From NCBI RefSeq assembly GCF_902805515.1, contig NZ_CADCTE010000101.1:1-64000 (forward strand): a stretch of DNA of 64,000 nucleotides, given 5' to 3'. The position numbers and the translations under genes are program-made. The stretch's first letter is position 1; each line of letters begins with the position of its first letter. Shown here one piece after another: positions 20,231 through 30,175 of the stretch. Origin of the DNA: an uncultured Arthrobacter sp. Lineage in GTDB: Bacteria; Actinomycetota; Actinomycetes; Actinomycetales; Micrococcaceae. The notes beneath the pieces were generated by a model. That model searched no databases. It was not told the DNA's origin and saw only the letters and a list, made by a program, of their open reading frames with translations.

Positions 20231-21412
20231 TTGCCGTTTCAGTCGATCCAGCCATTCACGATTTCGATTCCGGAGGACGAGGTGGCGGACCTCAACCTTC
20301 GGCTGCGCCGGACCCGGTGGCCAGACGAGCTGCCGGGGGTCGGATGGACGTTCGGTGTTGCGAAGTCCCGCCTGCAGGCGCTGGCGGAGTACTGGGCCGA
20401 CGGGTTTGCCTGGCGTGATCAGGAGCGCCGGTTGAACCGGTTTCCCCAGTTCATGACCGAAATCGATGGCCAGCAGATTCACTTTGTGCACGTTCGGTCG
20501 GCCCGCCCGGACGCGGTGCCTCTGTTGCTCACCCATGGGTGGCCGAGCACTTTCGCTGACTTCAGCACGATGATTCCGCAACTCGTGGACCCCGGCGCGG
20601 AAGAGACGCAGGGGCCGGCATTTGATGTCGTCATTCCGTCGCTGCCAGGCTTTGGCTTTTCCGGCGTCACAACCGCCACGGGATGGAACGTGGACCGCAT
20701 TGCACGGGCATGGGCGGAGCTGATGCAAGGACTCGGCTACGACCGGTACATCGTGCAGGGCGGAGACTACGGGTCTCTCGTGTCCCCCGCCATAGGGCGC
20801 CTGTTTCCGGACAACGTCATCGGCGTCCATGTCAATGCGATGATCAACGGCTCCATGGTTGATCCCTCCCGGCGGGAACCTCTCGATGGACTGTCCTCCG
20901 ATGACGCCACGGCGATCGCGGACACTGCCCGGCAGTGGCAGAACCGTTACGGTTATGCTGCACTGCAGGCCACCAGGCCGCAGACGCTTGCCTACGCGCT
21001 CAATGATTCCCCGGTGGGCCTGCTGGCCTGGATCCTTGATCTGGAATGGGCCGTCGGCGATGACCTGGCCGAAGGTGAAACGACTGTCTCCGACGAGGAC
21101 ATCCTGACCGCCGCGTCGATCTACTGGTTCACCCAGACCGCGGGATCTTCGGCACGGCTGTACCGGGAAAACGGCGAGCTGCTCTCGGATCCGCCGCCTA
21201 CGACCACTCCGACGGCTGTTGCGGTGTTCCCCGGGGACCGAACCGTGCGCAGTCTGGCCGAGCGTCACCATCACCGGATCGTTCGTTACACCGAGTTTCC
21301 CCGCGGGGGGCATTTCGCCGGGCTGCAGGCTCCGGACCTGCTCGTCGAGGACATTCGCGCCTTCTGCTCCCAACTGCAGGCAGCTGACCCTTCGTCGACC
21401 GTCAGCCGATAG
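20231..21412 (+). CDS. Epoxide hydrolase (EHN + alpha/beta hydrolase)
   Basis: FTISIPEDEVADLNLRLRRTRWPDELPGVGWTFG, LLLTHGWPSTFADF, VQGGDYGSLVSPAIG; TTG start with AAGGAG RBS. Confidence 0.92.
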   Translation: MPFQSIQPFTISIPEDEVADLNLRLRRTRWPDELPGVGWTFGVAKSRLQALAEYWADGFAWRDQERRLNRFPQFMTEIDGQQIHFVHVRSARPDAVPLLLTHGWPSTFADFSTMIPQLVDPGAEETQGPAFDVVIPSLPGFGFSGVTTATGWNVDRIARAWAELMQGLGYDRYIVQGGDYGSLVSPAIGRLFPDNVIGVHVNAMINGSMVDPSRREPLDGLSSDDATAIADTARQWQNRYGYAALQATRPQTLAYALNDSPVGLLAWILDLEWAVGDDLAEGETTVSDEDILTAASIYWFTQTAGSSARLYRENGELLSDPPPTTTPTAVAVFPGDRTVRSLAERHHHRIVRYTEFPRGGHFAGLQAPDLLVEDIRAFCSQLQAADPSSTVSR

Positions 21413-21904
21413 CTCCCGGCATCTCCGGCATATCGTCATGAGCCGCGTTCGACGGGGAGGCGAGAGATTTCCTTTCCGCCCGGATGCCTGACCGTCGCGG
21501 GCCGGATTACGGAACAACGTTCCGGCTGGGCCAGCGCCCGGCCGGGGTAACCCCTCCGCGGCCGGCGGCGGGACCGGCCTGCCGGGAAACCCAGCTCGGA
21601 GGACCGCGCTCCGGGGCGCACCGCGCAGCAAAGCACTTTCGTCCTGCCGCCGGAATGCGGTGGCAGGGCGCAGAAGCAACCCGCGGCTCCTGCTGTTGGA
21701 TCCGAGATCCGGTCGGTTCCGGGAGTGAACCGCTGGCCGTTCGCTGCCGGTCGATAATGCGAGCTGACCGGAAGGACGGCGTCACTGCACGCTGTTGTCG
21801 GCACACTCCCCCATCGCCCGCCCCCTTGTTGGCGCGTGTCAGGTCTGCGGCGCGCGATGTGCCGTGCCGGTGCCCCGCGGCACGTCGGCGGGCCGGGTGT
21901 GAGG

Positions 21905-23356
21905 CTAGGGCAGGGTACCGCCGGGCCGGCGGTGAGCCCACGGACGTGCCTCCTCCAGTTGACCTGCGAGCCGCAGGAGCAGTCCCTCATCTCCGGTCCT
22001 GCCCGTGAAGTGAACCCCGATCGGCAGACCGGCCTGGTTCCAGAAGAGGGGCACCGACATGGCAGGTTGCCCGGTCGCATTGGCCATCCAGGTGAAGGGG
22101 GCATAATTCGCGTCGATGTGAAGCAGCTGCAGTGGATCGGCTGCCGGCGCAGCCAATCCACCGATTTTCAAAGGGGGAGCAGCAAGGACGGGTGTCAGAT
22201 GGGAGTCGAAGGTGGCGTAGAACGCTGCCAACGTCCTGGAATACCGTTGAACCTCCTGCACGGCGAGCAGATACTCCGAGGCGGTGAATTTCCGTCCCGT
22301 GTCGGCCAGCGCCCGGGTATAGGGTTCAAGGTCCCCCTCGGCCGGCCCCCTCTTAAGCGTGCGCTGCCAGGAATCAATCCCCCAGGCAGCACCAGCGGCA
22401 TAGAGCACGAAGAATGCTTCCTCCATGGAGCTGGCATCGACAGGAAGGTTGGCTTCTTCCACGTGGTGACCGAGCTCTTCGCACAGTGCCGCTGCGTCGA
22501 GCGCCGCGGTGCGGCATTCGGCGGAGACTTCCACCCCGGTAGGGGCCTCGGTGGAGAAGGCGAGGCGTAGTGGCGCCGTGGGTTCGTCGAGGGCGGCGAG
22601 GAACCGTCCTGGGTGTCTGGGTGCCGGGTAGGGATCGCCCTGCATGGGCCCGGCGGTTGCATCAAGGCAAGCCGCGCTGTCGCGCACCGACCGGGTGATG
22701 ACGTGTTCGGCCCATAGTCCGGAGGTGATGTCCCCGAAGTCGGGGCCGAGGGGGTTCCTGGCCCGCGTCGGCTTCAGACCGAAGAGCCCGCATGCCGAGG
22801 CAGGAATTCTGATGGAGCCGCCGGAGTCATTGGCGTGGGCGATCGGGACCACTCCGGCCGCCACGGCTGCGGCGGAGCCACCGCTGGAACCGCCGGTTGA
22901 GTGGCTGGGGTTCCAGGGGTTCCGGCACGGCCCGTAGCGCTGCGCCTCCGCCGTTGCGATCAGGGCGAATTCGCTGGCGACGGAGGTGGCCACGGGGACG
23001 AGTCCCGCCGCTTTGTACCGGATGACCAGTTCGCTGTCGTAGGGAGCGATGTAGTCGCCCAGGTATCTGGAACCGGAGGTGTGGGGCACCCCGGCGATCG
23101 TTGCAACGTGGTCCTTCACCATCATCGGGACCCCGAACAGCGGGCCGTGATCGGCGGCGGGATCCGCATGGTTCAGCTCACCGGCGGCTTTCCGCGCCTG
23201 GTCGTAGTTCGTATGGGCGATGAAGTTCAGGGTCGGGTTCTCCCGTTCCGCGCGTGCAATGGCATGATCCACCAGCTCTAGGGGGGTGATCTCCCCCGAG
23301 CGCACGAGGTCTCCGAGCGCCACGCCGTCGAGCCACTGCAGGTCGGCGGGCGTCAC
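21905..23356 (-). CDS. Amidase (amidase-signature family)
   Basis: FGVPMMVKDHVATIAGVPHTSGSRYL; NPSHSTGGSSGGSAAAVAAGVVPIAHANDSGGSIRIPASACGLFGLKPTRAR. Confidence 0.94.
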   Translation of the reverse strand: MTPADLQWLDGVALGDLVRSGEITPLELVDHAIARAERENPTLNFIAHTNYDQARKAAGELNHADPAADHGPLFGVPMMVKDHVATIAGVPHTSGSRYLGDYIAPYDSELVIRYKAAGLVPVATSVASEFALIATAEAQRYGPCRNPWNPSHSTGGSSGGSAAAVAAGVVPIAHANDSGGSIRIPASACGLFGLKPTRARNPLGPDFGDITSGLWAEHVITRSVRDSAACLDATAGPMQGDPYPAPRHPGRFLAALDEPTAPLRLAFSTEAPTGVEVSAECRTAALDAAALCEELGHHVEEANLPVDASSMEEAFFVLYAAGAAWGIDSWQRTLKRGPAEGDLEPYTRALADTGRKFTASEYLLAVQEVQRYSRTLAAFYATFDSHLTPVLAAPPLKIGGLAAPAADPLQLLHIDANYAPFTWMANATGQPAMSVPLFWNQAGLPIGVHFTGRTGDEGLLLRLAGQLEEARPWAHRRPGGTLP

Positions 23357-24789
23357 ACCGGGTCCTTCAGCGTCAGGCAGACCAGCCGCTGGGACGTGAA
23401 TTCCTCTACGGCGTAACGGATGCCTTCACGGCCCATGCCGCTGTCCTTGACACCGCCAAAGGGCATCTGGTCGATGCGCACGTGCGAGCCTTCGTTGACC
23501 ATCACCGTGCCGGTGTCCAATCGCTGGGAGATGTACATGGCCGTGTCGAGTGATTCCGTGAAGAGTGCGGCCTGCAGTCCGAAGCGCGTATTGTTGGCCA
23601 GTTCCACGGCCTCCTCAATGGTGTCATAGCTGGTGACCGCGAGGATGGGGGAGAAGGCTTCATCGCGGGCGATGCGCATGCCCGGGTGGACGTTCCGCAG
23701 GATGGTCGGAGTGACCGTCGAGCCTTCCCTCGTGCCGCCGGTGATGCATTCAGCTCCCGCCCCTACGGTCTCTTTAATCAGCTGCACCGCACGCTCGGCG
23801 GACTCAAGGGAAAGCATGGGCCCTACATCGGTACGCTCATCCATGGGGTCGCCCACGATGAGGGCGCGGGTCTTTTCCTGGAGCAGCTCCAGGAACTCGT
23901 CATGAACGGCCGAGTGAACGAGTACGCGCTGGGCCGCGATACACATCTGACCGGCGTAGACGAACCCGCTTTTCGCGATGGCCGTTGCGGCGAGCTCGAG
24001 GTCTGCGTCCGCGTGGACAATGCTCGGTGAGTTGTTGCCCAGTTCAAGGATGGTTTTGCGCAACCCTACTCCCTGGCGGATGTGCTGGCCCACGCGGACC
24101 GATCCGGTGAACGAGTAGGCGGCGAACCGTTCGTCGGCGATGAGCTGGTCGCCCACCTCGGCTCCTCCGAGCACCAGGTTGAGCCATCCCGCCGGCAGGC
24201 CGGCTTCGCTCAGCGTCTCGACGAACTTCATCGCCGAGAGCGGGGTTTTCTCTGCCGGCTTGAGGACGACGGCGCATCCCGCGGCCAAAGCCGCCGGAGC
24301 TTTGTGCATCATTTGAACCAGCGGAGCATTGAAGCTGGAGATGGCGCACACCACGCCGATCGGGTGGGGCAGGGTGAACCCGACGCGCCGCTCCGAGCCG
24401 GGCGTCGCGGAAAAGGGAATCACCTCACCGGTCACCCTCTTGGCTTCCTCGGCGCAGAGCTGGACGGCGTGAACGGCTCGGGCCACTTCCGCCCGGGCAT
24501 CCCGTAGCGGCTTGCCCGCCTCCAAAACGATCAACCGGGCGAACTCCTCCGCGTCGGCGGCAATCAGGGCGGAGGCACGTGAGAGGACCTGGTAGCGCTC
24601 GAAGGGCAGGAAGTCACCTGCGTCCATAACCCGCTGGGCGGCCCCGACCGCGTCCTGCACGTCGGAGGGGCCTGCATCGCAGACGGTCGCCACGATGGAG
24701 TCGTCCCATGGATTCCGGACGGCGCGGCTCGAGCGGCCCTTGGAGGTGCGCCAGCTCCCATCGATGAAAAGCCCACTTGATGCGTCCAC
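23353..24789 (-). CDS. Aldehyde dehydrogenase family protein
   Basis: GLFIDGSWRTSKGRSS, FTGSVRVGQHIRQGVGLRKTILELGNNSPSIVHADAD, GQMCIAAQRVLVH; GTG start inferred. Confidence 0.93.
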   Translation of the reverse strand: MDASSGLFIDGSWRTSKGRSSRAVRNPWDDSIVATVCDAGPSDVQDAVGAAQRVMDAGDFLPFERYQVLSRASALIAADAEEFARLIVLEAGKPLRDARAEVARAVHAVQLCAEEAKRVTGEVIPFSATPGSERRVGFTLPHPIGVVCAISSFNAPLVQMMHKAPAALAAGCAVVLKPAEKTPLSAMKFVETLSEAGLPAGWLNLVLGGAEVGDQLIADERFAAYSFTGSVRVGQHIRQGVGLRKTILELGNNSPSIVHADADLELAATAIAKSGFVYAGQMCIAAQRVLVHSAVHDEFLELLQEKTRALIVGDPMDERTDVGPMLSLESAERAVQLIKETVGAGAECITGGTREGSTVTPTILRNVHPGMRIARDEAFSPILAVTSYDTIEEAVELANNTRFGLQAALFTESLDTAMYISQRLDTGTVMVNEGSHVRIDQMPFGGVKDSGMGREGIRYAVEEFTSQRLVCLTLKDPV

Positions 24790-24823
24790 GATAAGACTCC
24801 AGTCCTTGACAGCACGGTTGAGG

Positions 24824-24844
24824 ATTGTTGAACAAGTGAACAAT
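24824..24844. promoter_or_regulatory. Candidate GntR operator
   Basis: ATTGTTGAACAAGTGAACAAT upstream of ALDH; second site CTGTTCAACAAAAG at 24922-24935. Confidence 0.55.
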
Positions 24845-24972
24845 ACAGGCTTCCCCGGAACGCGTCAAGGATTCCAGCCGGCCGCTGAGGAATTGAGACC
24901 CCATCATGGAAACTTGTAGAACTGTTCAACAAAAGGATTGCTATTCATCTGGAGACGGCCTACCGTTCAGGG

Positions 24973-25983
24973 ATGAACGAGACAAAGTTTGGAGTGACGG
25001 GCACCACAGTCCCGGCTGTTGCGCCCCTGCCGTTTCTGCCCATGCAGCCCGAGGACGCGGTCCGGGTGCTCGAATCCGTTTTCGGCATAGAAGTCAGTGA
25101 GCCCCCGGCGCGTCTGGCCACGGAGCGGGATGACACCTTCAGGGTTTCCTCCCGGTCGGGGGACTTCGTCCTGAAGGTGGCACATCCCGACGATGACCGC
25201 AGCTCGATCGACCTGCAGACGGCCGCGCTGCGCCATGCCTCCGAAAAGGACCCGGAGCTGCCGCTGCAGCGCGTGGTGCCGACGGCGGCAGGGAACTGGT
25301 CGCCGGCTATCACGGGAAAGGACGGACAGCAGCGGGTCGCCCGGTTGCTGACCTTCCTGCCGGGTTCCATGCTGCGCACGAATAAGCCGACGCCTGGCCA
25401 ACTCCGGCAGTGCGGGATCGTTGAAGCGCGTCTGGCACTGGCCCTGGCTGACTTCGACCATCCCGCCGACGGGCGCTACATGATGTTTGATCTACGCCAC
25501 TTCAATGATCTGCGGGCGATCCACCCCCCGCAGAGCGGGCAGCTGATTGCCAGGGTGTTTGACTGGTTCGACGAGGTCCTCTCCCCCGTCGCGCATGAAC
25601 TGCCGGTTCAGGTCCTCCACATGGATTTCGGTCTGGACAATGTTCTCGTCGACCCGGGCACTCCTGAGTATGTCTGTGGCGTCCTTGACTGGGGGGACGC
25701 GGTGCGTACCTGGCGGGCGGCGGACCTGGCCAGCGGGCTCGCCTCGCAGGCCGGGGTCGCCGGCCCCGCCTGGCAAAAACCTGCCCATATTATCGCGGGG
25801 TACATCAGCGTGAATCCTCTGACGCCGCTCGAGCATCGGATGCTCCCGGGCCTGGTTGCCATGCGCATCGCCCAGCGCATTTTGCTGGCGGAAAAGCTCA
25901 GCGCCTCGTTGACGAACAACACCGACTACCTACGCCGCAACCTTGAGCTGAGTTACCAGCAGCTCCGCAACCTCGATTTCTAG
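24973..25983 (+). CDS. APH-family phosphotransferase (hydroxylysine-kinase-like)
   Basis: VLHMDFGLDNVLVDPGTPEYVCGVLDWGDAVRTWRAADLASGLA kinase catalytic/Mg motifs. Confidence 0.85.
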   Translation: MNETKFGVTGTTVPAVAPLPFLPMQPEDAVRVLESVFGIEVSEPPARLATERDDTFRVSSRSGDFVLKVAHPDDDRSSIDLQTAALRHASEKDPELPLQRVVPTAAGNWSPAITGKDGQQRVARLLTFLPGSMLRTNKPTPGQLRQCGIVEARLALALADFDHPADGRYMMFDLRHFNDLRAIHPPQSGQLIARVFDWFDEVLSPVAHELPVQVLHMDFGLDNVLVDPGTPEYVCGVLDWGDAVRTWRAADLASGLASQAGVAGPAWQKPAHIIAGYISVNPLTPLEHRMLPGLVAMRIAQRILLAEKLSASLTNNTDYLRRNLELSYQQLRNLDF

Positions 25984-25991
25984 GAGCCACC

Positions 25992-27317
25992 GTGCCAGGA
26001 CCTACGAACTACTTCAATTACGCCGATCTGGAGAAGCTGCCCGAGGACATTGCCGGACTCGTCACGCGGCGCCGGGATGCCATGGGTGCTGCGTACCGGC
26101 TTTTCTACTCCGATCCCCTGCAGATCGTGCGCGGCAGCGGCACCCGGCTCTACGATGCGGTCGGCGCGGAATACCTCGACGCCTACAACAACGTCCCGAC
26201 CGCCGGACACGCCCATCCCCGGATCATCGAGGCGATCTCCCGCCAGGTGGCACAGGTGAACACCCACACGAGGTACCTCCATGAAGGAGTCATTAACTAC
26301 TCCGAGCAGCTCCTCAGCACGTTCGCGGACCACCTCGACAACATCATGTACACGTGCACCGGCTCGGAGGCGAACGACCTCGCACTGAGAATCGCCAAGT
26401 ACATCACCTCCGGCACCGGAGTGATCGTCACCACGGAGGCGTACCACGGCATTACCACCGAGACGGCTTCCATTTCCCCGTCGCTCGGCGGCCCCGCTTC
26501 CGTTCCGGAGTGGGTCGAAATGGTGCCGGCACCGGACACCTACCGCGGCACCGGAACCTTCGCCGCCGGAGTCGAACAGGCGTTGAGGAATTTTGCCCGA
26601 CGGGGCATCAAGCCGGCGGCCATCATCTTCGATTCGATCTTCGCCTCCGATGGTTCCTTCACGCCGGGCCCGGAGGCGGTATCCCAGGCAGTGGACGCAG
26701 TCAGAAAGGCCGGCGGGCTGGCGATCGCCGATGAGGTCCAGTCCGGCTTCGGCCGGCTCGGCCAGGGCATGTGGGGCTACGACACCCTGGGCGTCACCCC
26801 CGATCTGGTCACCATTGGCAAACCGATGGGCAGCGGTCAGCCCATCGCGGGTGTTGTCGCCCCACATCAGCTGATCGACCGTTTCGGGGCGGACATCCGC
26901 TACTTCAGCACCTTCGCGGGCAATCCGGTGTCGGTGGCCGCGGCTCAGGCGACCCTCGACGTCCTGGGCGACGAGGAGCTCATTAAGAACGCCGATACGA
27001 CCGGCTCCTACCTCATGGAGGGACTGCGCGGGCTCGCGGACCAGTTCGAAACCATTGGAGATGTCCGCGGCAGCGGCCTGTATCTCGGTGTCGACCTGGT
27101 CACCGACAGGACCACCAAAGCGCCGGCCGGTGACTACGCCTTCGACATCGTCAACGCGATGAAGGAGAACCACGTGCTCGTCGCCGCGGTGGGACCGGGG
27201 CGGAACGTACTGAAGATCCGGCCGCCCCTGTCGTTCAATGGCGCCGATGCCGAGATGTTCCTGACCGCACTTCGGCGCAGTCTGACCTCCGTGCCGGTGC
27301 CAACGCCCTCAGGATGA
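25992..27317 (+). CDS. Class III PLP-dependent aminotransferase-fold enzyme, AGXT2L/phospholyase-like
   Basis: EYLDAYNNVPTAGHAHPRIIEAISRQVAQVNTHTRYLHE, CTGSEANDLALRIAKYI, IADEVQSGFGRLG, TIGKPMGSGQPI; GTG start. Confidence 0.88.
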   Translation: MPGPTNYFNYADLEKLPEDIAGLVTRRRDAMGAAYRLFYSDPLQIVRGSGTRLYDAVGAEYLDAYNNVPTAGHAHPRIIEAISRQVAQVNTHTRYLHEGVINYSEQLLSTFADHLDNIMYTCTGSEANDLALRIAKYITSGTGVIVTTEAYHGITTETASISPSLGGPASVPEWVEMVPAPDTYRGTGTFAAGVEQALRNFARRGIKPAAIIFDSIFASDGSFTPGPEAVSQAVDAVRKAGGLAIADEVQSGFGRLGQGMWGYDTLGVTPDLVTIGKPMGSGQPIAGVVAPHQLIDRFGADIRYFSTFAGNPVSVAAAQATLDVLGDEELIKNADTTGSYLMEGLRGLADQFETIGDVRGSGLYLGVDLVTDRTTKAPAGDYAFDIVNAMKENHVLVAAVGPGRNVLKIRPPLSFNGADAEMFLTALRRSLTSVPVPTPSG

Positions 27318-27432
27318 CGAACCAACCGGCAGAGGTTCGTGGCGGAACCACGCCTTCGCAGAAACCAGGCGCCGCGCCGGCGCCGGAACTTTTCCCTGAC
27401 CAAAGCTTTCACAATTCCGAGATGAGACCACC

Positions 27433-28881
27433 ATGTCAAAGAGGACACTGATTGACGAGCACCAGGAGCTGGAGCAGAACAGCCTGGGCATGAAAAGCGC
27501 CGTGGAGTCCCACTCCATTGACTTCATCCCGGAACACGAGCGGCACGGCACCGCCCCAAAACAGGCGATTTTCTGGACGATCGCAAACTTCAACATTTTC
27601 AGCATCGCACTGGGCTTCATCGGCCCAAGTCTTGGACTGTCCCTCGTGTGGACGATCGTTGCCGGTGCGGCCGGCGGGATCTTCGGCGGGATCTTCGTCT
27701 CGTTCCACGCATCCCAGGGTCCCCGGCTGGGACTGCCGCAGATGATCCAGTCCCGGGCCCAGTTCGGCTACCGCGGGGTGCTGATCCCCACCATTGCCGT
27801 GCTGTTCAACTTCATCGTCTTCAATGTTCTACAGACCGACGTGCTCAAGTCGGGACTGAATGGAGTGTTCGGCTGGAACCCGACAGCGATCATCATCGCC
27901 GTGTCGGCCATCGCGGCGCTGCTGGCGATCTTCGGGCACAACTGGCTCCACAAGGTGTTCCGGGTGCTTTTCTGGGTCAGCGCACCCTTCTACCTGGTGC
28001 TGACGATTGGCATGTTCACGGGCGGGGCCGCCACCCAGGAACCATCCTCGCCGGGAGGCTTCTCCGCCACGGCCTTCATGATCGTTTTCGCCACGGCAAT
28101 GAGCTACAACCTCACGCTGGCACCGTACGTATCGGACTACACCCGCTACCTCCCCGCGACGATCAAGACCTCCCATGTCGTCCTGGCCGTCCAAAGCGGG
28201 ATCTGCTTCTCACTGATTTGGCTGATGTCCATGGGTGCCTGGCTTGCGACCCATGTAGGGGCCACCGACGCCCTGGTGGGACTGAACATGGCCGGGAACA
28301 CTATGTTCCCCGTCTTCGGCACCGCCACAGCGCTTCTGTCGGTCGCCGGGCTGATCGCGGTCATCGGTATCAACACCTACAGCGCGGGAATCGCCGTGGC
28401 GACGGTCATTGACTGCTTCAAGCCCATCCGGTCCACACGGCGCCTGCGCATTGCCTGCACGGTGGGCCTGCTCCTCGTCTGGGGCACGATCAACCTCAAC
28501 CTGCAGGGCGACCAGACCGTTCTCATCACCAACCTGCTGAGCATTCTGTTGTATCTGTTGGTTCCGTGGACGGCGGTGAACCTCGTCGACTTCTTCATCG
28601 TCCGGAAAGGCCACTACTCCATCGCGGAGATCGAGCAGCGCGACGGCATGTACGGCACGTGGGCCTGGCGGGGGTTGACTGCCTACGCGGCGGGTTTGTT
28701 GTTCGAGGTCCCGTTCATGGTCCTGAGCTTTTACAAGGGTCCTGCCACGGCGCTGACCGCAGGCATCGACATCTCCTTCGTCATCGGGCTGATCGGCGCT
28801 GGAGCCGCCTACCTGGTGCTGTCCAGGTCCCTGAAGTTGGACTCGGAGCTGGCCCGGATCGAAGAACACCCCGGACTGTAG
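27433..28881 (+). CDS. NCS1-type purine-cytosine permease family transporter
   Basis: FWTIANFNIFSIALGFIGPSLGLS, QMIQSRAQFGYRGVLIP, WTAVNLVDFFIVRKGHYSI. Confidence 0.9.
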   Translation: MSKRTLIDEHQELEQNSLGMKSAVESHSIDFIPEHERHGTAPKQAIFWTIANFNIFSIALGFIGPSLGLSLVWTIVAGAAGGIFGGIFVSFHASQGPRLGLPQMIQSRAQFGYRGVLIPTIAVLFNFIVFNVLQTDVLKSGLNGVFGWNPTAIIIAVSAIAALLAIFGHNWLHKVFRVLFWVSAPFYLVLTIGMFTGGAATQEPSSPGGFSATAFMIVFATAMSYNLTLAPYVSDYTRYLPATIKTSHVVLAVQSGICFSLIWLMSMGAWLATHVGATDALVGLNMAGNTMFPVFGTATALLSVAGLIAVIGINTYSAGIAVATVIDCFKPIRSTRRLRIACTVGLLLVWGTINLNLQGDQTVLITNLLSILLYLLVPWTAVNLVDFFIVRKGHYSIAEIEQRDGMYGTWAWRGLTAYAAGLLFEVPFMVLSFYKGPATALTAGIDISFVIGLIGAGAAYLVLSRSLKLDSELARIEEHPGL

Positions 28882-29171
28882 GGCAGGGGCCGGACGGTTC
28901 GGGCGGAACATGCGGCGTACCGTAGGCCGTTAACGGCTCCTCCTCCGTAAATAGGGGCCGCGCGGATCCGCGCGCTGCAGGCCGGAAGCGGGTGCCCGGC
29001 GCATCCGCTCCTGGCCTTCCTGATGCGGATCATAGGCAACGCGGAATCCTGCACGGGTCTCCGGATGCCGGGGTGGGACCGGAGGCACTCACGATCGGGA
29101 TCGACGTTTCGAAACAGCGTCCACGCGGGGACGGAACGCCGCCGCTGGCCATCGAGCTTCCGGCTGCCGGG

Positions 29172-29456
29172 TCAGCGGGACGTGACCGCGAACTGGCGGA
29201 TGCCGTCGACGGTCAGGACCTGGCGTCCCTCCTGGTCACTCAGGCACAGGAGGACGGAGGTGCAGGTGGGACACCGCAGCACCATCCCCGGTGCGTGGGT
29301 GTACAGCAGGGCCGCTCCCAGCGCGGAGGAGGAACCGCAGTGGGCGCAGGTGCACCTGGCGCTCGTGAGGTCGACCATGAACTGCTCCAGGGCCCCCGCG
29401 AGGGCGTTCCCATCCAGGTGGTCATGGTCGTGGGGGTGCTGATCGGCGCTGTCCAT
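29172..29456 (-). CDS. DUF6510-like small Cys-rich protein
   Basis: CTCAHCGSS...VLRCPTCTSVLLCL; adjacent to reductase gene. Confidence 0.75.
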   Translation of the reverse strand: MDSADQHPHDHDHLDGNALAGALEQFMVDLTSARCTCAHCGSSSALGAALLYTHAPGMVLRCPTCTSVLLCLSDQEGRQVLTVDGIRQFAVTSR

Positions 29457-29458
29457 CG

Positions 29459-30175
29459 TTATCCTCCGTATCGCTCGGTTCGGATCCGGCCGGCCTCATG
29501 CCCTGCGTCCACCAGCCACGAGGCGACGGCCTCGACGAAGCCGGTGGAGCCGCAGACGTAGACCGAGGGAAGGTCTTCTGGAGGGAAGCACGCACGCATC
29601 ACTGCTTCCCGGGTCAGCCGCCCGACGGGCTGGCCGTCGGGGGCCTCCCGCGAGTAGGCGAAGTCCACTGTGACGTGCGGATTTTCCTGCCCGATGACCG
29701 CGAGTTCGCTGCCATAGAAGACCTGTTCGGGACCCCGCACGGAGTACAGCAGCCGCGCGGGGACGGCGGAGCCGGCTCCGGAGTGTGCCCGCAGCATGGC
29801 CATCAGGGGAACAACCCCGGATCCACCGGCAATCAACTGCAGCGGTCCCTCCTGATCGGGCGTCCAGGTGAACCAGCCGCCGACGGGGCCCCGTACTTCC
29901 AGTTCGTCGCCCGGGGCCAGGTCATTGACCAGGAAGGGGGACACTTCCCCGTCCTTCAGTTCCTCGATTGTCACCTCGAGTTCATCAGGGGGAATCCAGC
30001 CTGCCACCGAATAGGAGCGCACGGCCTGGTACCCGTCGCCTGCGGTGAGCCGCAGGTCGACGTGCTGGCCGGCGATTCCCGTGACGGCGTCGGGAAAGCG
30101 AAGCCGGATGGTGCGCGACCTTGCCGTCTCGGGCCGGACGGCGCTGACCTCGGCGGCCTGCCAGGATTTCCTCAC
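29459..30175 (-). CDS. FAD/NAD(P)-binding ferredoxin-reductase-type oxidoreductase
   Basis: QAVRSYSVAG, LIAGGSGVVPLMAMLRAH, VYVCGSTGFVEAV; GTG start overlapping the upstream stop. Confidence 0.88.
   Translation of the reverse strand: MRKSWQAAEVSAVRPETARSRTIRLRFPDAVTGIAGQHVDLRLTAGDGYQAVRSYSVAGWIPPDELEVTIEELKDGEVSPFLVNDLAPGDELEVRGPVGGWFTWTPDQEGPLQLIAGGSGVVPLMAMLRAHSGAGSAVPARLLYSVRGPEQVFYGSELAVIGQENPHVTVDFAYSREAPDGQPVGRLTREAVMRACFPPEDLPSVYVCGSTGFVEAVASWLVDAGHEAGRIRTERYGG

Noticed and set aside
29090-29140. IS110 transposase remnant (TIGIDVSKQ in the 28992 ORF)
   Set aside because: Only about nine residues match the IS110 N-terminal pattern and the following sequence does not; likely coincidence
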